64,000 bases of DNA from Bradyrhizobium elkanii USDA 76 (GTDB lineage Bacteria > Pseudomonadota > Alphaproteobacteria > Rhizobiales > Xanthobacteraceae), in the NCBI RefSeq assembly GCF_023278185.1, contig NZ_CP066356.1, positions 6,502,001 to 6,566,000 of the forward strand. Direction: 5' to 3'. Below are positions 16,625 to 25,189 of the stretch, piece by piece. Made by a program: the position numbers and the translations under genes. The notes below the pieces were generated by a model. The model was not told the origin of the DNA and did no database searches. It saw only the letters and a program-made list of their open reading frames with translations. How positions within the stretch are numbered: position 1 is the first letter of the stretch; every line of letters starts with the position of its first letter.

Positions 16625-17317
16625 ATGACAGCCGAGCCCACATTGCCCGAACTCCAGGCCCCCTCGCGCGAGGAGGAACAGGCGGAAGTGATCCGCCGGT
16701 TGGAGGAGGACATCATCTTCGGCCGCTTCGCGCCCGGTTTGCGGCTGGTCGAGGATACCTTGATGCAGCGCTATGGCGCGAGCCGGCATTTCGTCCGCCA
16801 GGCGCTGTTCCAGCTCGAGCGCCAGGGCATCGTGCTGCGCGAGAAGAATGTCGGCGCCACGGTGCGGTTCTATTCGGCCGAGGAAGTACGGCAGATCTAT
16901 GAGGTACGCGAGATGCTGACGCGCCAGGCCGCGCTGATGATCGCCCTGCCCGCGCCGCAAAGCCTGATCGACCAATTGAGCGAACTGCAACGGCATTACA
17001 GCACCAAGGCCGAGGCGCAGGACATGCGCGGCATTCACGAGACCAACGATGCGTTCCACCTCGCGCTGTTCTCCGCCTGCGGCAATCCCTACCTCGTCCG
17101 CTCGCTGCAGGACTACATGAACCTGACGCTGCCGATGCGCGCCAAAAATCTCGCCGACAGCGAGGGCCTCGCATTGTCGCGCCGCCAGCACGAATTGATG
17201 ATCGAGCTCTTGAAGGGCCGCGACGGCTGGGCGCTGGCGCAGCTCTGCGTCGATCACATGCAGTACAGCAAGGCGGATTATCTCGTCCGCATCTCCAACG
17301 ACAAAAAGCCGCAATAG
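16625..17317 (+). CDS. GntR family regulator, FCD (FadR-like C-terminal) subfamily
   Basis: A 230-residue DNA-binding regulator. The winged helix-turn-helix is at about residues 20-85 (FAPGLRLVEDTLMQRYGASRHFVRQAL...LEREG-like). The C-terminal FCD domain is all-helical, with metal or ligand residues in HETNDAFHLALFSACGN and HELMIELLKG. FCD regulators typically sense organic acids such as galacturonate, gluconate or lactate. It is divergent from the IlvD-like dehydratase. Three ATTGNCAAT palindromes nearby are its probable targets. The start codon has GAGAGCGC before it, with GGGAG further upstream. Confidence 0.92.
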   Translation: MTAEPTLPELQAPSREEEQAEVIRRLEEDIIFGRFAPGLRLVEDTLMQRYGASRHFVRQALFQLERQGIVLREKNVGATVRFYSAEEVRQIYEVREMLTRQAALMIALPAPQSLIDQLSELQRHYSTKAEAQDMRGIHETNDAFHLALFSACGNPYLVRSLQDYMNLTLPMRAKNLADSEGLALSRRQHELMIELLKGRDGWALAQLCVDHMQYSKADYLVRISNDKKPQ

Positions 17318-17351
17318 CGCGATACGCGGCCTCCTCGTGAAGGAGACGGCG

Positions 17352-17918
17352 ATGCGCTACGTGGCTATATTCCTTGGATCGTTGGCCGTGCAGCTCGCGC
17401 TCGGCGGCGTCGGCGAAGCGGGCGATCCGCGCGCGACGCAGCTCACCTACGAGCCCTGGACCAAGACGTGCCTGACAGAGGCTAGCTGCTTCGTCGGCGC
17501 CGCCGCGCGCGGTCAGTGCTCGCCGTCGGGCGGCACACTCAGCGTCTCGCCGCAGAACAGCAAGCGCGCCATCGTGAGCGCCAACGTCGGAACGCGGACC
17601 ATGCTGGAAGGCACGATCAGCCTCCGCATCGATCAGGACGAGCCGATCCAGATCGCCAAGCCGCATTGCTATACGCTCGGCTGCGGCGGCACGCTCGAGG
17701 CCGACGGCGAAATGATCGAGCGGCTGAAGCACGCGCAGACCATCGCCGTCGAAGCCAAGAACCTTACCGGGCAGACCATCAGCCTCGCCTTTCCTCTCAC
17801 GCACTTCGCCGAGACCTTTGACGGGCCCGGCAACCCGCCCAAGACATCCGGGCAAGGTTCGAAGGACGCGCAGCAGCACACCGAATCCGTGAAGCAACTG
17901 CCGCAATGCGAGGATTGA
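17352..17918 (+). CDS. IalB (invasion-associated locus B)-like secreted protein
   Basis: A 188-residue exported protein with signal peptide MRYVAIFLGSLAVQLALGGVGEA. The mature part has the IalB-family pattern: EPWTKTCLTEASCFVGAAARG, followed by a paired-Cys region HCYTLGCGG. The four cysteines likely form disulfides. IalB proteins were described in Bartonella as invasion-associated; in rhizobia the role is unclear. ATG at 17352 is chosen for AAGGAG eight bases upstream. The frame also has an earlier GTG at 17337. The stop abuts the stop of the convergent uronate dehydrogenase gene. Confidence 0.82.
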   Translation: MRYVAIFLGSLAVQLALGGVGEAGDPRATQLTYEPWTKTCLTEASCFVGAAARGQCSPSGGTLSVSPQNSKRAIVSANVGTRTMLEGTISLRIDQDEPIQIAKPHCYTLGCGGTLEADGEMIERLKHAQTIAVEAKNLTGQTISLAFPLTHFAETFDGPGNPPKTSGQGSKDAQQHTESVKQLPQCED

Positions 17919-18740
17919 TCACTTCTTCCAGTCGATCACTCTCTCCTTGTCGCCATCGAACTCCATGCTGCAGAACGCGCCGCCCTGATAATAGTCGCCG
18001 ACCGGATCCGGCGGCAGCTTGGCCTGCTCGGCCATCGCGTGCTCGCGGAAATCCTCAGCCCGTCCGGTCGGGCGATAGCCGAGATCGTAGGCGCGGTGAT
18101 TGTCCCACCACGAGCGCTCATTGTAGGACGCGCCGTACAACACCTCGAAATGAATGTCGGGATGCTCGAGCCCGATGCGGCAGAGCTGAACCAGATCTTC
18201 GGGCTTGAGCCAGATCGAGAGCCGGCGGTGGTCGAGCGGCGCCTCGCCGAAATTGCCGATCCGCAGGCAGGTGACCTTGATGCCGTGCTTGTCGGCATAG
18301 AGCGCGCCGACGCCTTCGCCGAACACCTTGCTCACACCGTAACGACTGTCCGGCCGCGCGGTGACGTCGGTGCCGATGCGGTGATGGCGCGGATAGAATC
18401 CGACCGCGTGATTGGATGAGGCGAAGATCACGCGCTTGACGCCCTTTTTGCGCGCCGCCTCGAACAGATTGTAGCAGCCGATGATGTTGGACTGCAGGAT
18501 CGCGTCCCAGGGTCCTTCGACCGAATAGCCGCCGAAATGCAGGATGCCGTCGACGCCCTCGCAGATCGCCTCGACCTCTGCGAGGTCGGCGAGATCGGCC
18601 GCCTTGAACTTTTCGTAGCCGCCGAGATCGGAGGGCTGCTTGATGTCGCTCAGCAGGAGATCCGGATAGATCGGCGGCAGCAGCTTGCGCAGGCTCGTTC
18701 CGATTCCCCCCGATGCGCCGGTCATCAAAATGCGTGGCAT
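17919..18740 (-). CDS. Uronate dehydrogenase-like NAD-dependent SDR
   Basis: A 273-residue extended short-chain dehydrogenase. The nucleotide-binding motif TGASGGIG is at residues 7-14; Ser is in FASSNHAVGFYP; the catalytic pair YGVSK is near residue 137. The stretch HAVGFYPRHHRIGTDVTARPDSRYGVSKVFGE matches the pattern of uronate dehydrogenase from Agrobacterium, which oxidizes galacturonate or glucuronate to the aldaro-lactone. It is divergent from an SMP-30 lactonase gene, which could open such a lactone. Substrate is inferred from family likeness only. Confidence 0.8.
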   Translation of the reverse strand: MPRILMTGASGGIGTSLRKLLPPIYPDLLLSDIKQPSDLGGYEKFKAADLADLAEVEAICEGVDGILHFGGYSVEGPWDAILQSNIIGCYNLFEAARKKGVKRVIFASSNHAVGFYPRHHRIGTDVTARPDSRYGVSKVFGEGVGALYADKHGIKVTCLRIGNFGEAPLDHRRLSIWLKPEDLVQLCRIGLEHPDIHFEVLYGASYNERSWWDNHRAYDLGYRPTGRAEDFREHAMAEQAKLPPDPVGDYYQGGAFCSMEFDGDKERVIDWKK

Positions 18741-18853
18741 GCCGTCCCTCTTCTTTCCTGATTGCTGCGACCGAATTGCGGTCGCAGGCCGACAATGATA
18801 GCAAACCAGGCGCTCAAGGAAACACCATCGAAAAACAACAACGAGAACAGCAA

Positions 18854-19816
18854 ATGTCCGATGTTCATTCCGCCGGCTGGCGTCCCGCGACCTGCTATCC
18901 CGATCCCGCGATCCACGCGCTTGATCCGCGCTTCGAGAAATACTGGCTTAAACTCTCCGCGGTTGAACGCATCGCGACCGGCCTGCGCTGGGCCGAAGGT
19001 CCGGTGTGGTTCGGCGACGGCCGCTATCTGTTGTGCAGCGACATCCCGAACCAGCGCATCCTCAAATGGGAGGAAGAGACCGGCGCGGTCAGCATCTTCC
19101 GCAAGCCGTCGAACTTCGCCAACGGCAACACCCGCGATCGCCAGGGCCGGCTGATCACCTGCGAGCACGGCGGCCGCCGCGTGGTGCGCACCGAATATGA
19201 CGGATCGATTACGGTGCTGATCGATTCCTTCGGCGGCAAGCGGCTGAACTCGCCAAACGACGTCGTGGTGAAATCCGACGGCTCGATCTGGTTCACCGAT
19301 CCGATCTTCGGCCTGCTCGGCAACTACGAAGGCTACAAGGCCGATCCCGAGATCGAGCCCAACGTCTACCGGCTCGATCCCGCAACCCGCGAGGCCGCCG
19401 TCGTCGCCGAGGGCGTGCTGGGACCGAACGGGCTGTGCTTCTCGCCGGACGAGAAGATCCTCTACGTCGTGGAATCCCGCGGCGAGCCGAACCGCAAGAT
19501 CCTCGCCTATGACGTCGCAGCCGACGGCAAGACGATCTCCAACAAACGCGTCTTCATCGACGCCGGCCCGGGCACGCCCGACGGCATGCGCTGCGACATC
19601 GACGGCAATCTGTGGTGCGGCTGGGGCATGGGCGATCCCGAGCTCGACGGCGTGGTCGTGTTCGCGCCCGACGGCGTCATGATCGGCCGCATCGCGCTGC
19701 CGGAGCGCTGCGCCAACCTCTGCTTCGGCGGCATCAAGCGCAACCGCCTGTTCATGGCGGCGAGCCAGTCGATCTATGCGCTCTACGTCAACACCCAGGG
19801 CGCGCTCGGCGGTTAA
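18854..19816 (+). CDS. SMP-30/gluconolactonase family lactonase (copy 1)
   Basis: A 320-residue six-bladed beta-propeller hydrolase. Metal-ligand segments are visible: GLRWAEGPVWF (Glu near residue 47), NSPNDVVVKSDGSIWFTDP near 145, GPNGLCFSPDEKILYV near 193 and GTPDGMRCDIDGNLWCGW near 240. It likely opens sugar-acid lactones. ATG at 18854 gives MSDVHSAG; the frame extends back to 18713 without a good ribosome site. It is divergent from the uronate dehydrogenase, which would supply a lactone substrate. A palindromic repeat follows. Confidence 0.9.
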   Translation: MSDVHSAGWRPATCYPDPAIHALDPRFEKYWLKLSAVERIATGLRWAEGPVWFGDGRYLLCSDIPNQRILKWEEETGAVSIFRKPSNFANGNTRDRQGRLITCEHGGRRVVRTEYDGSITVLIDSFGGKRLNSPNDVVVKSDGSIWFTDPIFGLLGNYEGYKADPEIEPNVYRLDPATREAAVVAEGVLGPNGLCFSPDEKILYVVESRGEPNRKILAYDVAADGKTISNKRVFIDAGPGTPDGMRCDIDGNLWCGWGMGDPELDGVVVFAPDGVMIGRIALPERCANLCFGGIKRNRLFMAASQSIYALYVNTQGALGG

Positions 19817-19824
19817 GTCTCTTC

Positions 19825-19943
19825 GTCGTCCCGGCGAAGGCCGGGACCCATTACCACAGACCTTCGTTATTCGAACAATGCGGCCCGAGCTTACTCAACC
19901 AGATGCATCGGTGGTTATGGGTCCCGGCCTTCGCCGGGACGAC
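19825..19943. repeat. Intergenic palindromic repeat, family A (copy 3)
   Basis: Arms 19825-19850 and 19918-19943 match copy 1. It begins 8 bases after the stop of the lactonase gene and faces the stop of the convergent aldehyde dehydrogenase, where it may act as a terminator. Confidence 0.9.
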
Positions 19944-20029
19944 GACAAAAACTTGTACCTTCCCAAAACGTCTGACGCCGGAGCAGTTGCCTGCCTCGGC
20001 GCCAAAAGTCACGTCTCTCGTGGCTCGGC

Positions 20030-21463
20030 TTACGCGGCGTTGTAGCCGGCGACCGCCTTGGCCTCGAGATATTCTTCCAGACCGTAGCGGCCCCACTCGC
20101 GGCCGTTGCCGGACTGCTTGTAGCCACCGAACGGCGCGGTGCGCTCGTTCGGCATGCCCTGCAGGTTGACGTTGCCGGCGCGGATCTGGCGGCCGACGCG
20201 GCGCGCGGTTTCCACGGTGTCGGCCGAGACGTAACCGGCGAGACCATACGGCGTGTCGTTGGCGATCTTCACCGCATCGGCTTCGTCCTTGGCGCCGAGG
20301 ATGGTCAGCACCGGTCCGAAGATCTCCTCGCGGGCGATCGTCATGTCGTTGGTGACGTCGGCGAAGATGGTCGGACGGACATAGAAGCCCTTGTTGACGC
20401 CCTCGGGCAGGCCCGGGCCGCCGGCGACCAGCGTTGCGCCCTCGTCGATGCCCTTCTGGATCAGCGCCTGGATCTTGTCCCACTGGCCGCGGTTGACCAC
20501 CGGACCGATCGTGGTGCCGTCGGCACGCGGATCGCCGGCCTTGGTCTTGTCGGCGACGCCCTTCGCGATCGCGGCCACTTCCTTCATCTTGGAGAGCGGC
20601 ACGATCATGCGCGACGGCGCGTTGCAGGACTGGCCCGAGTTGTTGAACATGTGCATCACGCCGCCGGTCACCGCCTTGGTCAGGTCGGCACCATCGAGGA
20701 TCACGTTCGGCGACTTGCCGCCGAGCTCCTGGCTGACGCGCTTCACGGTCGGCGCCGCACGCTTGGCGACGTCGACGCCGGCGCGGGTCGAACCGGTGAA
20801 CGAGATCATGTCGATGTCGGGGTGCTCGCTCATCGCCGCACCCACCTCGGGGCCGAGGCCGTTGAGCAGGTTGAATACGCCCTTCGGCACGCCGGCTTCA
20901 TGAAGGATTTCCGCGAAGATCAGCGCCGAGGTCGGGGTGAACTCCGACGGCTTCAGGATCATGGTGCAACCGGCGGCGAGCGCGGGCGCGACCTTGCAGG
21001 CGATCTGGTTGAGCGGCCAGTTCCAGGGGGTGATCATGCCGACGACGCCGACCGGCTCGCGCACGATCACGGCGGTGCCCATGGTCTCCTCGAACTCGTA
21101 CTTCTTCAGCACTTCGAGGGTGTTCATGAGGTGGCCAAGGCCGGCGCCGGCCTGCAGCTTCTCGGCCATCGGCAGCGGCGCGCCCATCTCGTCGGAGACG
21201 GCAGCACCGATCTCCTTCATGCGGCCCTTGTAGACCTCGACGATCTTGGTGAGCAGCGCGACGCGCTCCTCGCGGCTGGTCTGGGAATAGGTCTCGAAGG
21301 CGCGCTTGGCGGCGGCGACTGCCTTGTCGACATCGGCCTTGGAGCCGAGCGCAATCTCATACATCGCTTCTTCGGTCGCCGGATTGACGACCGGGGTGGA
21401 CTTGCCTTTGACGACGGGATCGACCCAGGCGCCGTCGATGTAGAATTGCATGCGATTGACCAT
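20030..21463 (-). CDS. NAD(P)-dependent aldehyde dehydrogenase (copy 1)
   Basis: A 477-residue enzyme with all catalytic features: ITPWNWPLNQ (oxyanion Asn near residue 150), SQELGGKSPN (general base Glu near 250), and NNSGQSCNAPSRM (nucleophile Cys near 284). The C-terminal signature EEIFGPVLTILG is present. Of many substrates possible, 2-ketoglutarate semialdehyde or another sugar-acid-derived aldehyde fits its location between lactonase and dehydratase genes, but this is inference. It has its own upstream gap of 323 bp. Confidence 0.92.
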   Translation of the reverse strand: MVNRMQFYIDGAWVDPVVKGKSTPVVNPATEEAMYEIALGSKADVDKAVAAAKRAFETYSQTSREERVALLTKIVEVYKGRMKEIGAAVSDEMGAPLPMAEKLQAGAGLGHLMNTLEVLKKYEFEETMGTAVIVREPVGVVGMITPWNWPLNQIACKVAPALAAGCTMILKPSEFTPTSALIFAEILHEAGVPKGVFNLLNGLGPEVGAAMSEHPDIDMISFTGSTRAGVDVAKRAAPTVKRVSQELGGKSPNVILDGADLTKAVTGGVMHMFNNSGQSCNAPSRMIVPLSKMKEVAAIAKGVADKTKAGDPRADGTTIGPVVNRGQWDKIQALIQKGIDEGATLVAGGPGLPEGVNKGFYVRPTIFADVTNDMTIAREEIFGPVLTILGAKDEADAVKIANDTPYGLAGYVSADTVETARRVGRQIRAGNVNLQGMPNERTAPFGGYKQSGNGREWGRYGLEEYLEAKAVAGYNAA

Positions 21464-21786
21464 CGGAAACCTCTTGTACGGGGCGTATGGAATGGGGAAC
21501 GAAAGCGTTCGGCAGGCATCCTTGCACGAAAGCCCGGCGAATTGAACCCGCCATATGCGGGACGCGGCTCGTGCGCGCGAACAGCATATAATGTCGCTAT
21601 CGCGCAGGTGGCAAGGTTGGTCTCGTCGCCCCGGCGAAGGCCAGGGCCCATAACCACCGCCGGCAATTGCTAAACGGTGCTGTTAGAACGAGTCGCGTTT
21701 ACTTGCTGCCAGTTGTGGTAATGGGTCCCGGCCCCCGTGCGCAATTGCGCACTAGGCCGGGACGACGATGTGGAGCCTGCAATGGC
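21464..21786. other. 323-bp gap with chimeric palindrome
   Basis: No credible gene is seen. The gap separates the aldehyde dehydrogenase start from the AceE-like gene's stop and must hold the former's promoter. Its right half is occupied by the chimeric family A repeat at 21627-21767; the left half shows no clear motif. Confidence 0.6.
21627..21767. repeat. Family A palindromic repeat interrupted by GTGCGCAATTGCGCAC palindrome
   Basis: The left arm (from about 21627) is a decayed family A arm. The right arm reads as family A up to TGGGTCCCGGC; in place of the usual short loop it has 'cccgtgcgcaattgcgcact', after which the arm resumes with GCCGGGACGAC. The inserted 16-bp palindrome at 21737-21752 is the same as in the 6009-6155 element. 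Confidence 0.85.
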
Positions 21787-24153
21787 TCACACCGCCATCT
21801 TGCGATGCCGCACCGGGGCGCCGACCGAGACGCTTTCCGCCGCGTCGATGATGGCGTTGGCGTCGATGCCATAGTGGCGGTAGAGGTCGCCGATCGTGCC
21901 GGTCTGGCCGAAATGCTCGACACCGAGCGCCTCGACGCGGTGGCCACGCACGCTGCCGAGCCAGCCGAGCGTTGCCGGATGGCCGTCGATCACGGTCACA
22001 ATGCCGCAGTCGCGGCCGAGCGGCGCCAGCATGCGCTCGATATGACTCAAATGCTGCGCGCCGCGGCGGTCGCGGCGCAAATTCCGTGCGGCGGACCAAC
22101 CCGCATAGAGCCGGTCGGCGGAAGTTACCGCCAGCAGACCGACGTCGCGGTGGCTCTCGCCGATCAGGCCGACCGCCTCGATCGCCTCCGGCGCGACGGT
22201 GCCGGTATACGCAATGACGATGTCGCAGTTCGGGCCCGGCTTGCGCATCCAGTAGGCGCCGTCGGTGATGTCGCGCTGCAGGTCCGGGGTCATGATCCGT
22301 TGCGGCTGCTCCAGCGTCCGCGTCGAGAGTCGCAAGTAAACCGAACCGCCCTCGGCGCCCTCGCGCTGCATGTGGCCAAAGCCCCAGCCCATGATCACGG
22401 CAAGTTCATCGACAAAGGCCGGATCGAACGAGGCGAGCCCGTCCTGCCCGATCCCGATCAAGGGCGTCTTGATCGACTGATGCGCGCCGCCTTCCGGCGC
22501 CAGCGAGATGCCCGACGGCGTCGCCGCCACCATGAAGCGGGCATCCTGGTAGCAGGCGTAGTTCAGCGCATCGAGACCGCGTTCGATGAAGGGATCGTAC
22601 AGCGTGCCGACCGGCAAGAGCCGCGCACCATTGATCTGGTGCGACAGGCCGAGCGCCGACAGCATGATGAACAGATTCATCTCGGCGATGCCGAGCTCGA
22701 GGTGCTGTCCTTTCGGCGAATATTCCCAGGTGTAGGCGGACGGGATCTTCTCCTGCCGGAACAGGTCGTGGTTCTCCGCCTTCGCGAACAGGCCGCGGCG
22801 GTTGACCCAGGCGCCGAGATTGGTCGACACGGTGACATCGGGCGATGCGGTGACGATGCGCGAGGCGAGTTCGCTATCGCCGCGCGCCAGCTCGTGCAGC
22901 ACGAGGCCAAAACCCTGTTGCGTCGACATCTGCGCCGAGGCCTTGAAGGCCAACCGTTCCGGCACATCGATTTCAGGCGCCGACAGGCGGCGGCGCCCCT
23001 CGCGGTTGAACGGCGCCTCGGCGAGGAACGCCTCGAGCTTCGCAGGCTCCTGCGACAGGCCCTCGAACTTGTCCCACTCGTGGCCGGGGCGGATGTTCTG
23101 CGCGGCGCGCCACTTCTCCATCTGCGCCACCGTCATCAGGCCGGCGTGGTTGTCCTTGTGGCCCTGCATCGGCAGGCCGACACCCTTGATGGTGTAGGCG
23201 ATGAAGCAGACCGGCCGATCATGGTCGATCGCCTCGAAGGCCTCGATCATGCTCGCCATGTCGTGGCCGCCGAGGTTGGACATCAGCGCCAGCAACTCGT
23301 CGTCGCTGCGGCGCTCGATCAACGCCGACACCTCGCCCTGGTCGCCGATGTCGTCGCGCAGATGCTTGCGGAACGCGGCGCCGCCCTGGAAGCACAGCGC
23401 GGCGTACATCTGGTTCGGGCAATTGTCGATCCAGCGCCGCAGCGCCTCGCCGCCGGGCTCGGCGAACGCCTCGAGCATCAGCTTGCCGTACTTCACGATC
23501 ACCACGTCCCAGCCGAAGTTGCGGAACATGGTCTCGAACTTGGCCCACAGTCCCTCGCGCACCACGGCGTCGAGCGACTGCCTGTTGTAGTCGACCACCC
23601 ACCAGGTGTTGCGCAGGCCGTGCTTCCAGCCCTCGAGCAGCGCCTCGAAGATGTTGCCCTCGTCCATCTCGGCGTCGCCGACCAGCGCGATCATGCGGCC
23701 CTCCGGCCGGTCGTTCAGCCAGCCATGCGCCTTGACGTAGTCCTGCACCAGCGAGGCAAACAGCGTCTGCGCGACGCCGAGGCCGACCGAGCCGGTGGAG
23801 AAGTCGACGTCGTCGCTGTCCTTGGTGCGCGACGGGTAGGACTGCGCGCCCTTGTAGCCGCGAAAATTCTCCAGCTTGTCGCGGGTCTGGTGGCCGAACA
23901 GATACTGGATGGCGTGAAACACCGGGCTCGCATGCGGCTTCACCGCGACGCGGTCCTGCGGGCGCAGCACCGAGAAATAAAGCGCCGACATGATGTTGGC
24001 GAGCGAGGCCGACGACGCCTGGTGGCCGCCGACCTTCAACCCGTCGGTCGAGAGCCGCACATGGTTGGCGTGATGGATGGTCCACGACGACAGCCACAGC
24101 ACCTTGCGGGCCAGGGCGGACAGCATGTCGAGGCGTTCAGGCGCGATTCCCAT
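21787..24153 (-). CDS. ThDP-dependent E1-type dehydrogenase/transketolase, homodimeric AceE/MdeB-like
   Basis: A 788-residue thiamine-diphosphate enzyme. The cofactor motif is GDAEMDEGNIFEALLEGWKH...VVDYNRQSLD at about residues 155-190, with EMDE as in the homodimeric pyruvate dehydrogenase E1 (AceE). The N-terminal GGHQASSASLANIMSALYF and the 'LSSYP'-like QSYPSR segment also match that family. It is shorter than AceE (about 885) and longer than true transketolase (about 660). Proteins of this kind include Pseudomonas MdeB, a 2-oxobutyrate dehydrogenase E1, whose gene is paired with an Lrp-type regulator; here too an Lrp gene is divergent. No E2 or E3 gene is adjacent. Start ATG 24153 has GGAG 8 bases upstream. 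Confidence 0.85.
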   Translation of the reverse strand: MGIAPERLDMLSALARKVLWLSSWTIHHANHVRLSTDGLKVGGHQASSASLANIMSALYFSVLRPQDRVAVKPHASPVFHAIQYLFGHQTRDKLENFRGYKGAQSYPSRTKDSDDVDFSTGSVGLGVAQTLFASLVQDYVKAHGWLNDRPEGRMIALVGDAEMDEGNIFEALLEGWKHGLRNTWWVVDYNRQSLDAVVREGLWAKFETMFRNFGWDVVIVKYGKLMLEAFAEPGGEALRRWIDNCPNQMYAALCFQGGAAFRKHLRDDIGDQGEVSALIERRSDDELLALMSNLGGHDMASMIEAFEAIDHDRPVCFIAYTIKGVGLPMQGHKDNHAGLMTVAQMEKWRAAQNIRPGHEWDKFEGLSQEPAKLEAFLAEAPFNREGRRRLSAPEIDVPERLAFKASAQMSTQQGFGLVLHELARGDSELASRIVTASPDVTVSTNLGAWVNRRGLFAKAENHDLFRQEKIPSAYTWEYSPKGQHLELGIAEMNLFIMLSALGLSHQINGARLLPVGTLYDPFIERGLDALNYACYQDARFMVAATPSGISLAPEGGAHQSIKTPLIGIGQDGLASFDPAFVDELAVIMGWGFGHMQREGAEGGSVYLRLSTRTLEQPQRIMTPDLQRDITDGAYWMRKPGPNCDIVIAYTGTVAPEAIEAVGLIGESHRDVGLLAVTSADRLYAGWSAARNLRRDRRGAQHLSHIERMLAPLGRDCGIVTVIDGHPATLGWLGSVRGHRVEALGVEHFGQTGTIGDLYRHYGIDANAIIDAAESVSVGAPVRHRKMAV

Positions 24154-24238
24154 GGCGATGCTCCGGGCGATATGCCGGAATGTTACTGCCGCAAGCGGCG
24201 GCGAAAATCTCAATTCCACGCGACAGCACAGGAAAAAT

Positions 24239-24253
24239 TGGGATAAATTCCCA
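24239..24253. promoter_or_regulatory. Putative Lrp-family operator
   Basis: Perfect inverted repeat TGGGA-TAAAT-TCCCA, AT-rich in the middle, lying 32 bases upstream of the Lrp start and 86 bases upstream of the divergent AceE-like gene. This form suits Lrp/AsnC binding. Confidence 0.6.
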
Positions 24254-24284
24254 CGATCCGGCTTCAACTGACGAGTTCATCCCA

Positions 24285-24746
24285 ATGCCCGCCCTCGATG
24301 CCATCGACCGCAAGATCCTGAGTCTGCTCCAGACCGACAGCCGCATGACCATGCAGGAACTCGCCGACAAGGTCGGGCTGTCGGTGTCGCCTTGCCACCG
24401 CCGGGTCAAGCTGCTCGAGGAGCGCGGCGTGATCTCTCGCTACATCGCAACCGTCGACCAGAAGTCGATCGGGCTGCACGTCTCGGTCTTCATCTCGATC
24501 AAGCTGGCGCGGCAGAAGGAAGAAGACCTCAACCGCTTCGCGCGCGCGATCTCGAAATGGGACGAGGTGCTCGAATGCTACCTGATGACGGGCAATCGCG
24601 ACTATCTGCTGCGCGTCGTCGCCGCCGACCTCTCCTCCTATGAAGCATTCCTGAAAAACAAGCTGACCCGGCTCGACGGCATCGCCTCGATCGAGTCGAG
24701 CTTTGCGCTGAGCCAGGTGAAGTATTCGACGGCGTTGCCGGTGTGA
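24285..24746 (+). CDS. Lrp/AsnC family transcriptional regulator
   Basis: A 153-residue regulator. The N-terminal helix-turn-helix is at about residues 4-60 (LDAIDRKILSLLQTDSRMTMQELADKVGLSVSPCHRRVKLLEERGVI), followed by a RAM ligand-binding domain (VLECYLMTGNRDYLLRVVAADLSSYEAFL). It is divergent from the AceE/transketolase-like gene with a TGGGA/TCCCA palindrome between, so it most likely controls that gene in response to an amino acid. I chose ATG at 24285 as the family-typical start. Confidence 0.93.
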   Translation: MPALDAIDRKILSLLQTDSRMTMQELADKVGLSVSPCHRRVKLLEERGVISRYIATVDQKSIGLHVSVFISIKLARQKEEDLNRFARAISKWDEVLECYLMTGNRDYLLRVVAADLSSYEAFLKNKLTRLDGIASIESSFALSQVKYSTALPV

Positions 24747-24795
24747 GTGTTGCTCGCGTCTGAATGGTGCCGTCGGTCGCGCCAAGATGTACGCC

Positions 24796-24915
24796 GTCGT
24801 CCCGGCGAAGGCCGGGACCCAACTACAGGGTCGAGTAGTTGAAGAAGGCTGTGGCCCCAGCGTCGCGCGATCATTGGCATTTGGGGTAATGGGTCCCGGC
24901 CTTCGCCGGGACGAC
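24796..24915. repeat. Intergenic palindromic repeat, family A (copy 4)
   Basis: Arms 24796-24821 and 24890-24915. It follows the Lrp gene by 50 bases and is the main content of the 24747-25081 gap. Confidence 0.9.
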
Positions 24916-25081
24916 GCCGAGTGTGTTGCATGATCTGTGCGTCACATCCACATTCTCGCAACATGAATCGTCCGAGCTTTGCATCTTGTTCCGTTTTGCA
25001 AGAGAGGCTTGCGCCGTCGGGCAACTCAGTGATTGGCGCTGGCACCCTGCCCGGCTGGACGGCCTCGCCGCGACAACCAGG

Positions 25082-25189
25082 CTACGGCGCGATCCATATC
25101 CCAATCACGATGATGGCCAGTGAGACGGCAATGACCAGCATATCGGTGGTGAGCCAATCGGGCATTCCGTTTGATGGCTGCTCGCTCAT
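25082..25189 (-). CDS. Small single-pass membrane protein, 35 residues
   Basis: Short reading frame starting MSEQPSNGMPDWLTT, followed by a hydrophobic stretch of about 18 residues (MLVIAVSLAIIVIGIWIA) that ends at the C-terminus. The ATG has a strong ribosome site, AGAAGGAG, 9 bases upstream. The frame remains open upstream to 25402, but no other start has comparable signals. The strong ribosome site and the clean amphipathic-then-membrane layout make a real microprotein likely. Function is unknown. It is flanked by a repeat and an apparently empty stretch. Confidence 0.6.
   Translation of the reverse strand: MSEQPSNGMPDWLTTDMLVIAVSLAIIVIGIWIAP

Noticed and set aside
21667..24246. Long plus-strand frame (859 codons) opposite the AceE-like gene
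   Set aside because: Antisense shadow in GC-rich DNA; sequence is Arg/His/Leu-rich without recognisable domains, whereas the minus strand encodes a clear ThDP enzyme.
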